Positions 1-5,087 of a DNA stretch of 5,526 bases are shown one piece after another; the first letter of the stretch is position 1; each line of letters begins with the position of its first letter. This DNA comes from JBKJML01 sp046596415 (GTDB lineage Bacteria > Actinomycetota > Thermoleophilia > Gaiellales > Gaiellaceae), in contig JBKJML010000016.1 in NCBI GenBank assembly GCA_046596415.1, positions 1 to 5,526 on the forward strand, written 5' to 3'. The notes under the pieces are model-generated. The model was not told the origin of the DNA and searched no databases. It saw only the letters and a program-made list of their open reading frames with translations. Made by a program: the position numbers and the translations under genes.

Positions 1-584
1 AGATCGCGCTGGCGCGGGAAGAGCTCGCCTCGATCAACACCGCAGCCCTCCGCGGCTGGCGCGAGCTCCTCTTCAACACCTCCTTCCAGGATCGCCTCCC
101 TGAGATCGGCGTCGTCAACGCCCTCCACGCGGCGCGGCTTGGCGCCGTCGGGCCGGCCGCGCGCGCTGCCGGGCTCGCGCAGGACGTGCGCACCCACAGC
201 CCCTTCCTCTCCTACGCGGGTTTCGCCGCCGTCATGCCGGAGCGGGCGGCCGGTGATGTGCAGGCGCGACTCGAGCAGCGCGCGCTCGAGCTCTGGCAGA
301 GCTTCACGATCCTCGACCAGCAGCTCGAGCGCCCGCTCCGAGCGGCCACGAGCGAGGCCGGCGGGCCCGAGCACCCGATCGGGACCGGCCGCGTCGAAAG
401 CCCACGCGGAGAGACGAGCTGCGTCGTCGAACGCCAGGGCGAGCGGATCGAACGCCTGCGCCTGCGCACGGGCTCCTACGCCAACTGGCCCCTTGTCGCC
501 TACGCCGCAACCGACAACCTGCTGCCCGACTTCCCCCTGATCAACAAGAGCTTCGAGCTCTGCTACGCCTGCGTGGATCGCTGA
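1..584 (+). CDS. Group 4 [NiFe]-hydrogenase-like large subunit, C-terminal part (HycE/HyfG/CooH-like; complex I 49-kDa relative)
   Basis: The gene enters from the left edge; its reading frame begins at base 3 and stays open for 193 codons to the TGA at 582-584. The product belongs to the family of large subunits of membrane-bound hydrogenases and the related NuoD of complex I. Visible family signatures are a G-D-V-Q-A-R segment, V-E-S-P-R-G-E, R-L-R-T-G-S-Y-A-N-W-P, D-F-P-L-I-N-K-S-F and the terminal C-Y-A-C-V-D-R. The last cysteine pair (codons 561-563 and 570-572) corresponds to the C-terminal nickel ligands of hydrogenases, although the usual D-P before the first cysteine is E-L. The N-terminal cysteine pair is outside the window, so catalytic status cannot be judged. 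The protein stops right after the arginine where HycE-type precursors are cleaved, so it has no C-terminal peptide to remove. Its stop overlaps the next start (TGATG), implying translational coupling. A hydrogenase-related, non-H2 complex is the alternative. Confidence 0.88.
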   Translation, partial: IALAREELASINTAALRGWRELLFNTSFQDRLPEIGVVNALHAARLGAVGPAARAAGLAQDVRTHSPFLSYAGFAAVMPERAAGDVQARLEQRALELWQSFTILDQQLERPLRAATSEAGGPEHPIGTGRVESPRGETSCVVERQGERIERLRLRTGSYANWPLVAYAATDNLLPDFPLINKSFELCYACVDR

Positions 585-1081
585 TGCTGACCCTGCTCCG
601 CGACCTCCGCCGCTCCCGCAAGGCGATCGCCCTGGCCGCGCCCAGACGCGGGCGCAGCCTCGCCATCTGCCACGTCGACGCCGGCTCCTGTAACGGCTGC
701 GAGCACGAGCTCAACCAACTTGCAAGCCCCTACTACGACCTGCAGCGCTACGGCCTCAACCTCGTCGCCTCCCCCCGCCACGCGGACGTGCTGCTCGTAA
801 CCGGCGCCGTGACCAGCCGGATGCGCGAACCGCTTCTGATCGCCTACGCCGCAATGCCCGAACCGCGCCGGGTCGTCGCGCTCGGCGACAGCGCGCTCGG
901 CCGCGACCTGCTCGGCAGCAGCGAGGAGATCGTCGGCCCCGTCGAAGCGATCCTCCCCGTCGATCTCCGCATTCCCGGCCGCCCACCCACACCCGAGGCA
1001 ATCCTCCAGGCGCTCCTCAGCCTGATCGACGAGACCCTGCCGGCAACGCAGAACAACGCGCCCGCCAAGCTCACGCGCTAG
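584..1081 (+). CDS. Group 4 hydrogenase-like small subunit (HycG/HyfI/NuoB family) with two missing cluster cysteines
   Basis: This 165-residue protein matches the iron-sulfur small subunit that carries electrons between the large subunit and the rest of a group 4 hydrogenase or complex I-like enzyme. Family motifs are D-A-G-S-C-N-G-C-E (residues 32-40), S-P-R-H-A-D-V-L-L-V-T-G (63-74), and the P-V-D...P-G-x-P-P-T-P block (126-137). Normal members bind one 4Fe-4S cluster with four cysteines. Here C36 and C39 are present, but the third is S103 (G-D-S-A, codon AGC at 890-892) and the fourth is R133 (P-G-R-P-P, codon CGC at 980-982). A standard cluster therefore seems unlikely. The start is the ATG overlapping the upstream stop, without a clear ribosome binding site, which fits coupling. 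Order large then small subunit resembles the hyf layout. It could be part of an energy-converting-hydrogenase-related complex that no longer makes hydrogen. Confidence 0.88.
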   Translation: MLTLLRDLRRSRKAIALAAPRRGRSLAICHVDAGSCNGCEHELNQLASPYYDLQRYGLNLVASPRHADVLLVTGAVTSRMREPLLIAYAAMPEPRRVVALGDSALGRDLLGSSEEIVGPVEAILPVDLRIPGRPPTPEAILQALLSLIDETLPATQNNAPAKLTR

Positions 1082-1158
1082 CTGAGCGCGAACACCGCAA
1101 ACAGAGCACGAGTCCGATCGTCTTCTCGACTGACAACACTTCGCGGGCCGGGCTGTCG

Positions 1159-1184
1159 CGCCACGTGTGGCGGAGCCACTCCGC
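1159..1184. terminator. Possible weak terminator or palindromic site after the hydrogenase-like operon
   Basis: Two short overlapping inverted repeats lie 78 bases after the small-subunit stop: CGCCAC-GT-GTGGCG (1159-1172) and GCGGAG-CCA-CTCCGC (1170-1184). They share three bases, so in RNA only one can form. No T-tract follows. They may end the upstream transcript or bind a protein; the evidence is structural only. Confidence 0.25.
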
Positions 1185-1270
1185 GCAGGCTGTCCTCCAC
1201 ACCCTCCCCGACTTCGGGTCGCTGCTAGTCGAAACGCGCGAAGGCGACGCGCAGGAGCGACCGGAGGGCC

Positions 1271-1276
1271 TAGGCT
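1271..1276 (+). promoter_or_regulatory. Candidate -10 box (TAGGCT) for a leaderless transcript of the redoxin gene
   Basis: TAGGCT fits the actinobacterial TAnnnT -10 pattern and ends seven bases before the GTG at 1284. Transcription would then begin at or next to the start codon, giving a leaderless mRNA. No convincing -35 box is visible. A purine-rich GGAGGG at 1263-1268 is 15 bases from the GTG, rather far for a ribosome binding site. The rest of 1082-1283 shows no gene. Confidence 0.35.
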
Positions 1277-1283
1277 TAGCCGA

Positions 1284-2279
1284 GTGGCCACGATTATCTA
1301 CGGCCTACGCGAACCGTTCGAGTCGCCGAGCCTCGTCGTCGAGCCGAAGGCGATCGGCTGGGACGCGAAACCGCAGGGACTCTGCCGCGGCGAGGTGTGT
1401 GTGCCGTTCCCGCTCGACAACGGCCGCGTGGATCTCGCCGCCTTCGCGAAGCGCCTCGGCCAGCCCGTTGCGCGCGAGGGAGACACGTGGGTGTTCGGCG
1501 AGCCACAGCGTGCGGCAGGCTCACTCGACGCTCCCGACTTCACGCTGCCCGATCTCGACGGGCGCCTGCACTCGCTGGCCGACTTCCGTGGCCAGAAGGT
1601 GCTACTCGTCAGCTGGGCGTCCTGGTGAGGATGCCGCCATGACCTACCCGTGTGGCAGGCACTCCACCGCGAGCTCGAGACGGAAGCGTTCACACCGATC
1701 GCCGTCGCACTCGACGCGAGCGGTGCCGAGGGAACGGCGGCGTGGATCCGTCGGGCCGAGCCGACATACCCGTGCCTGATCGACGAACGGCACGTCGTCG
1801 CGGAACTGTACGGGATGGTCAACGTCCCGAGCGCCGTCTGGATCGACGAGCACGGACGCATCGCCCGACCGACCGAGACAGCGGGCGCGAGCGAGGCGTG
1901 GCGAACGGAGATCGACCCCGAGACCGGCAGGGTCACAGAAGCGGGCCGCGCCGAGCACCAGCGCACCCGTAGCGCCTATCTCGATGCGATCCGTGCGTGG
2001 GTGCTCGCGGGAGAGCACGAGCTGCACCGGCCGCTGCCGGAGGCCAGTGAGAGTCTTGCTGCGGCCCACTTCCGCCTCGCTCTCTACCTTCACGACCGCG
2101 GACTCGATGCGCACCAGCATTTTGCGGAGGCAGTGCGGCTGCGGCCGCGGAGCTGGAACTTCCGGCGTCAAGCGCTCGCGCTCGAGCAGCCCCCCGACGC
2201 CGCCGAGCAGTTCCGCTCCGCTCTAGAGGCGACGCCACCCGGCGAGTACTACCCACCGCCACCCGGGCTGCCGCGCTAG
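1284..2279 (+). CDS. TlpA/redoxin-like thiol oxidoreductase, candidate selenoprotein (in-frame TGA at 1626-1628 read as selenocysteine)
   Basis: Read through one TGA, the frame gives 331 residues. Residues 1-78 form an N-terminal region with a C-R-G-E-V-C pair (C34, C39). Residues 80-200 are a thioredoxin fold: A-P-D-F-T-L-P-D-L-D-G, D-F-R-G-Q-K-V-L-L-V-S-W-A-S-W, then U115-G-C117-R, and the cis-proline loop N-V-P182-S followed by V-W-I-D. Residues 255-300 look like a helical, TPR-like tail, and the end is proline-rich (E-Y-Y-P-P). TGA replaces exactly the first active-site cysteine of the expected W-A-S-W-C-G-C-R. The 216 codons after it stay in frame and keep fold features, so decay is less likely than recoding. 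There is no signal peptide, so it is probably cytoplasmic. The likely role is thiol/disulfide or peroxide chemistry; the substrate is unknown. The start is the GTG at 1284 (A-T-I-I-Y-G-L follows); a GTG at 1167 only adds arginine-rich sequence. A fresh nonsense mutation or sequencing error (TGC to TGA) is the main alternative. Confidence 0.8.
1626..1628 (+). other. Candidate selenocysteine codon (TGA), residue 115
   Basis: TGA lies between TGG (W114) and GGA-TGC-CGC (G116, C117, R118), giving Sec-Gly-Cys-Arg in a thioredoxin-fold active site. Replacement of a catalytic cysteine by selenocysteine next to a resolving cysteine is the usual arrangement in redox selenoproteins. TGA ends the large-subunit gene at 582-584, so it is not simply a sense codon in this genome. 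Confidence 0.7.
1629..1661 (+). promoter_or_regulatory. Candidate bacterial SECIS hairpin directly after the TGA
   Basis: Two mutually exclusive hairpins can be drawn. Model A pairs 1632-1639 with 1653-1661 (eight pairs, bulged A1657), with a 13-base loop only 11 bases after the TGA. Model B pairs U1640-A1661, G1641-C1660, 1643-1645 with 1657-1659, and 1647-1648 with 1654-1655, with bulged A1642 and an A1646/C1656 mismatch; the loop is CGUGU (1649-1653), 20 bases after the TGA. Model B fits the general bacterial pattern (short loop with an early G, roughly 16-37 bases from UGA). Hand-drawn, no energy calculated. Confidence 0.5.
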
Positions 2280-2344
2280 CCGAATCACGCCGCGCGCGGG
2301 CTCAGCGACGATGCCTCGCACGCGACTGTTCAGACCCGGCTCCC

Positions 2345-2366
2345 ACCGAGATCGGTGCACCTCGGT
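2345..2366. promoter_or_regulatory. Nested palindrome in the spacer before the ATP-grasp gene
   Basis: ACCGAG (2345-2350) and CTCGGT (2361-2366) are perfect 6-bp inverted arms. Between and overlapping them is the perfect 8-bp palindrome GGTGCACC (2354-2361). It sits 77 bases before the preferred start at 2443 and could be an operator or an mRNA hairpin. No T-tract follows. The remainder of 2280-2442 shows no gene that I can support. Confidence 0.3.
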
Positions 2367-2442
2367 CACTTCATCGGCTAGTTCTTGTCGGTTCACGCAG
2401 AGCGTGGGAATGAGCGCCGGGCGGGCTGCGTTAACAGAGCTG

Positions 2443-3384
2443 ATGCCTTTGCCCGTCGGGATCTTGTACGAGCACCCGGAGTGGTTCACGCCGCTCTTTG
2501 CGGAGCTTGACCGCCGTCAGATCCCCTACGAGAAGCTCGATGCGACGAAGCTCTGCTTCGATCCGGCCGAGCGGGAGCCTACTCATTCACTGCTCGTCAA
2601 TCGGATGAGCCCGTCGGCGTGGACGCGCGGCAACGAGCGCGCGATCTTTCACACGCTGCACTATCTCGCGCAGCTCGAGCGGATCCAGGCTCCTGTTCTC
2701 AATGGGCTGCCCGCCTACGAGCTCGAACTGTCCAAAGCACGCCAGGTGTCATTGCTCGCGGCGCTGGGGGTGCCGCACCCACGGACGCGTGTGGTTTCCG
2801 ATCCGACCGTCGTGGCGGATGCTGCGGCTGACCTAGAATTTCCGGTCCTCGTCAAGCCGAACATCGGCGGCAGCGGGGCCGGCATCCTTTCGTTCGATTC
2901 GATGAAGGAGCTGGCAGCGGCGGAGCTGGACGGAGGTCTGGACGGGACGTTGGTGCTCCAGGAGCACCTACCCGCCGCTGGCGACTCGATCGTCCGGGTG
3001 GAGATCCTCGGCGGAGAGTTTCTCTACGCGATCAGAATCCTGATCCTGCCGGGGAGCTTCAACCTCTGCCCGGCCGACTATTGCGAGCTTCCGGGCGTGG
3101 CAGACGGCGTCTCCGGCCGCGGCTTGCCGATCGAGGCCTACGAACCTCCTGCGGGCGTGATCAACGACGCGAAGCGCATCGTCGCTGCAGCCGGCATGGA
3201 CCTCGGCGGCGTCGAGTATCTGATCAACGCTCGTGATGGACGGCCGACGTTCTACGACATCAACGCGCTGTCGAACTTCGTCGCCAATCCACACGATGTC
3301 GTGGGGTTCGACCCGTTCGTCAACCTCGTCGACCTCATCGAGCGTCGCGCACTGCACCCGGCAATCGCCGCCGCAGTCGCTTAG
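2443..3384 (+). CDS. ATP-grasp ligase, RimK / glutathione-synthetase-like
   Basis: This 313-residue protein has ATP-grasp architecture: an N-terminal segment (V-G-I-L-Y-E-H-P-E-W-F, residues 5-15, and N-R-M-S-P-S-A-W-T-R-G), a central ATP-binding lobe with V-L-V-K138-P-N and the glycine-rich G-G-S-G-A-G-I, and a C-terminal metal/ATP site with G-G-V-E258-Y and Y-D272-I-N274. The family joins a carboxylate to an amine or thiol via an acyl-phosphate, often adding amino acids to peptides or proteins; the substrate here is not evident. The ATG at 2443 is chosen because the conserved domain starts immediately after it; ATGs at 2410 and 2311 are in frame but add serine/arginine-rich sequence without family character. 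No strong ribosome binding site is seen. It follows the redoxin gene by 163 bases in the same direction, so cotranscription is possible but not shown. A cytoplasmic location is expected. Confidence 0.85.
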   Translation: MPLPVGILYEHPEWFTPLFAELDRRQIPYEKLDATKLCFDPAEREPTHSLLVNRMSPSAWTRGNERAIFHTLHYLAQLERIQAPVLNGLPAYELELSKARQVSLLAALGVPHPRTRVVSDPTVVADAAADLEFPVLVKPNIGGSGAGILSFDSMKELAAAELDGGLDGTLVLQEHLPAAGDSIVRVEILGGEFLYAIRILILPGSFNLCPADYCELPGVADGVSGRGLPIEAYEPPAGVINDAKRIVAAAGMDLGGVEYLINARDGRPTFYDINALSNFVANPHDVVGFDPFVNLVDLIERRALHPAIAAAVA

Positions 3385-3421
3385 AAGCTCTAACTGAAAG
3401 AAGGGACCTCAACCAGAAGAC

Positions 3422-3459
3422 CGGCAGAGGGGCCGGCGCGAACGCCGGCCCCTCTGCCG
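3422..3459. terminator. Bidirectional intrinsic terminator-like hairpin between convergent genes
   Basis: A perfect 17-bp GC-rich stem (3422-3438 with 3443-3459) closes a CGAA tetraloop. It lies 37 bases after the stop of the ATP-grasp gene and 7 bases after the stop of the opposing secreted-protein gene, so it can serve both. There is no clear T-tract on the plus strand; the minus strand continues with a T-rich stretch (TCTTCTGGTT), so termination may be better in that direction. Confidence 0.8.
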
Positions 3460-3466
3460 CCAGGCC

Positions 3467-4945
3467 TTAAACCGCCGCTGCGAACTGCACGAGGAGGCTC
3501 GCCTGCGCGGCGGTGAATCCCTTGCCGCTCTGCGCGCTTACCTCGTGGTTGAACGCAGCGATGTTGTTCTGCTTCGTCTTCGTCTGCCCGCGCGCTGCCG
3601 CGGCCGCTGCCGCCTTCAGCTTCACGCACAGGCTGTTCGCGATGCCCGCGTTTCTCGCCCACTGCGTGACGAGAGCACACAGGCTCGACGCTTCGACCTT
3701 CACCGTGAAAGTCGTCGAACCGGAGCCCTGGTTCCCGGCATTGTCCGTTGCGGACGCCGAGTACGTGTGGCTGCCGAGACCGAACGACCACGCCGGCCCG
3801 GACACGCCCGCGCAGGTGCTCGAGGCGATCCCTGAGAGCGCGTCGCTCGACGAGCACAAGATCGACACGGTCTGGTCGAGCATGTAGGAGCTGACGTTCC
3901 CGGAGTAGGCCACGCCCGGCGCCGCCTTGTCGACCTTGACGCTGAGCGAGTCAGACGCCGAGTTGCCTGCGAGGTCGCGACACGTCGACGTCAGCGTGAG
4001 TGAGCCCTCACCCGTAGAGGTGCTCGACTGCGTGCAGTTCGCGGCGTCGAGACCGGAGCCCCCGTCGCTCCAGTTCCAGCTGACCGCGACGTCCGAGTTG
4101 TTCCACCCGGCGCCGTTCGCGGCAGGTGACGCGACCGGGTGATCGGCCGGCGCCGTCTTGTCGACGTTGACCGTGACCGAGTCGGATGCCGAATTGCCGG
4201 CGAGATCCCGACACGTCGAGGTCAGCGTGATCGCACCCTCACCCGCGGACGTGCTCGACTGCGAGCAGTTCGCCGCGTCGATGCCCGAGCCGCCGTCCGT
4301 CCAGTTCCAGTTCACCGTGACGTCCGCGCTGTTCCAGCCCGCACCGTTTGCCCCCGGCGAAACCACGGGATGGTCGCTCGGCGGCGTCGTATCCGGCAGC
4401 TCGTACGTGACCGACACGCGCGCCACGACACCGGACACGCTCAGCCCGGTGCCGGTGTTCGTCACCACGGCGTCGATCGTGTTCGAGCCACTGTGGAGGT
4501 AGGGCGCGATATCGAGCGTCGTGACCAGGTGGAAGTTGTTGTACGCGTCCACCTGCGACAGGATGATGGTGCCGTTGACGTACAGGGAGACCTGGTTGTC
4601 GGCTGCGATCCCGATCGTGGCGGCCGTGGGCGTCCCCGGCACGTTGAACGTCTTCGAGTAGCGGTCCACCACAGGCGGTGGGGCCGCGCAGGAGTTCGTC
4701 CCGATCCAGTTGAAGCCGAGCGCCGTCGTCCACGCGCCGTACCCGGCGTAGCACGATGGGTTGATCACCGCCGCGGGCGAGCCGTTGACCGTCCAGCTGG
4801 TGTCGGTCGTGAACGAGAAGCTCGCCGTCGGCGTCGCGCCGGCGGCCGAGCTCAGTGCGAGCGACGCGATGACCGCTCCCAGGACGAGACCCGCAAGAAG
4901 CGACGCGCGCCCGTTCGCACCACGCCGAAAGTGTTGTGCCCTCAT
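3467..4945 (-). CDS. Secreted multidomain protein: galactose-binding-like module, Ig-like repeats, C-terminal FIMAH-like domain
   Basis: The 492-residue product starts with a signal peptide: basic residues (R-R-G-A-N-G-R), a hydrophobic core L-L-A-G-L-V-L-G-A-V-I, and a probable cleavage near A-A-G-A|T-P (about residue 37). Residues 40-182 resemble a galactose-binding-like beta-sandwich (Y-S-K-T-F-N-V-P, A-A-D-N-Q-V-S-L-Y-V-N-G, S-G-S-N-T-I-D-A-V-V-T-N). Residues 187-263 and 264-340 are tandem Ig-like repeats, each with two cysteines likely to form a disulfide. Residues 341-417 are a third, divergent Ig-like domain (S-A-T-D-N-A-G-N-Q). Residues 420-492 match the FIMAH pattern: L-V-T-Q-W-A, L-K-A-A-A-A-A-A, I-A-A-F-N-H-E-V, A-Q-S-G-K-G-F-T and a final helix. 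No catalytic domain is visible, so an adhesive or cell-surface binding role is likely. It is convergent with the ATP-grasp gene and divergent from the SARP gene. Confidence 0.85.
   Translation of the reverse strand: MRAQHFRRGANGRASLLAGLVLGAVIASLALSSAAGATPTASFSFTTDTSWTVNGSPAAVINPSCYAGYGAWTTALGFNWIGTNSCAAPPPVVDRYSKTFNVPGTPTAATIGIAADNQVSLYVNGTIILSQVDAYNNFHLVTTLDIAPYLHSGSNTIDAVVTNTGTGLSVSGVVARVSVTYELPDTTPPSDHPVVSPGANGAGWNSADVTVNWNWTDGGSGIDAANCSQSSTSAGEGAITLTSTCRDLAGNSASDSVTVNVDKTAPADHPVASPAANGAGWNNSDVAVSWNWSDGGSGLDAANCTQSSTSTGEGSLTLTSTCRDLAGNSASDSLSVKVDKAAPGVAYSGNVSSYMLDQTVSILCSSSDALSGIASSTCAGVSGPAWSFGLGSHTYSASATDNAGNQGSGSTTFTVKVEASSLCALVTQWARNAGIANSLCVKLKAAAAAAARGQTKTKQNNIAAFNHEVSAQSGKGFTAAQASLLVQFAAAV
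3926..4156 (-). repeat. Ig-like tandem repeat unit 2 (77 codons)
   Basis: Encodes residues 264-340 of the secreted protein, from T-A-P-A-D-H-P to V-K-V-D-K. It directly abuts unit 1 and shares 60 of 77 residues with it, including W-N-W, D-G-G-S-G, D-A-A-N-C and T-S-T-C-R-D-L-A-G-N-S-A-S-D-S. Confidence 0.9.
4157..4387 (-). repeat. Ig-like tandem repeat unit 1 (77 codons)
   Basis: Encodes residues 187-263, from T-P-P-S-D-H-P to V-N-V-D-K. Same length and register as unit 2 with no gaps; most changes are conservative (I/L, S/T, A/S), which points to duplication within the gene followed by selection on structure. Confidence 0.9.
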
Positions 4946-4953
4946 CTGCCTGA

Positions 4954-4962
4954 CCGCCTTTT
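4954..4962 (-). promoter_or_regulatory. Ribosome binding site of the secreted-protein gene
   Basis: On the minus strand AAAAGGCGG lies eight bases before the ATG at 4945-4943. It resembles AAGGAGG and supports this start, as does the signal peptide that begins there. Confidence 0.6.
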
Positions 4963-4993
4963 CGTTAGGACTGCCGCTGCCGAATGCATTTCA

Positions 4994-5019
4994 GGCCATC
5001 ACCTGCCGCGGTGATGGCC
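4994..5019. promoter_or_regulatory. Perfect 10-bp inverted repeat in the divergent intergenic region
   Basis: GGCCATCACC (4994-5003) and GGTGATGGCC (5010-5019) flank a 6-base spacer, TGCCGC. The site lies 49-74 bases before the secreted-protein start and upstream of the SARP repeats. It may be an operator for a dimeric regulator or a hairpin in the 5' leader of the minus-strand mRNA. Confidence 0.55.
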
Positions 5020-5038
5020 CCGCCGAGCATTGCCAGCC

Positions 5039-5057
5039 CCACTAACGATCCACTAAC
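5039..5057 (+). promoter_or_regulatory. Direct repeats CCACTAAC with 11-bp period: candidate SARP operator
   Basis: CCACTAAC occurs at 5039-5046 and again at 5050-5057, start to start 11 bp, about one DNA turn. SARP regulators are known to bind direct heptamer repeats with this period near promoter -35 regions. The second copy overlaps the candidate -10 box of the SARP gene itself. Assignment to this SARP is inference. Confidence 0.5.
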
Positions 5058-5059
5058 AT
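5054..5059 (+). promoter_or_regulatory. Candidate -10 box (TAACAT) of the SARP gene
   Basis: TAACAT fits the TAnnnT pattern and would place transcription start near base 5067, leaving a very short leader or none before the coding sequence. No clear -35 hexamer is seen; the first CCACTAAC copy lies about where one would be, as expected for an activator-dependent promoter. Confidence 0.35.
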
Positions 5060-5087
5060 CCGTCGCATCGACCCCGCGGCGTCAGGT

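Noticed and set aside
1082..1283. tRNA gene (including tRNA-Sec) or CRISPR in the gap
   Set aside because: No cloverleaf, CCA-ended acceptor stem or spaced direct repeats could be found; only short hairpins are present.
563..1291. Long minus-strand ORF opposite the small subunit
   Set aside because: It is antisense to a well-supported gene, has no recognisable domain and is the usual mirror ORF of GC-rich DNA.
1626..1628. TGA read as tryptophan by a changed genetic code
   Set aside because: TGA ends the large-subunit gene at 582-584 at a sensible family C-terminus, and tryptophan is TGG throughout.
1650..2279. Separate gene starting at GTG 1650, with 1167-1628 as a separate truncated thioredoxin gene
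   Set aside because: The two pieces are in the same frame and together make one complete thioredoxin fold; the break is exactly at the active-site cysteine. Selenocysteine read-through explains both better.
2311..2442. N-terminal extension of the ATP-grasp protein from ATG 2311 or 2410
   Set aside because: The added residues look like translated spacer and contain the palindrome; the conserved domain starts right after ATG 2443.
3927..4502. Two similar plus-strand ORFs (3927-4142 and 4158-4502), looking like a duplicated small gene
   Set aside because: Their similarity only reflects the tandem Ig-like repeats of the opposite-strand gene.
4139..5014. Plus-strand 291-residue ORF opposite the secreted-protein gene
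   Set aside because: Extremely arginine-rich with no family features, antisense to a gene with signal peptide and domains; a shadow frame.
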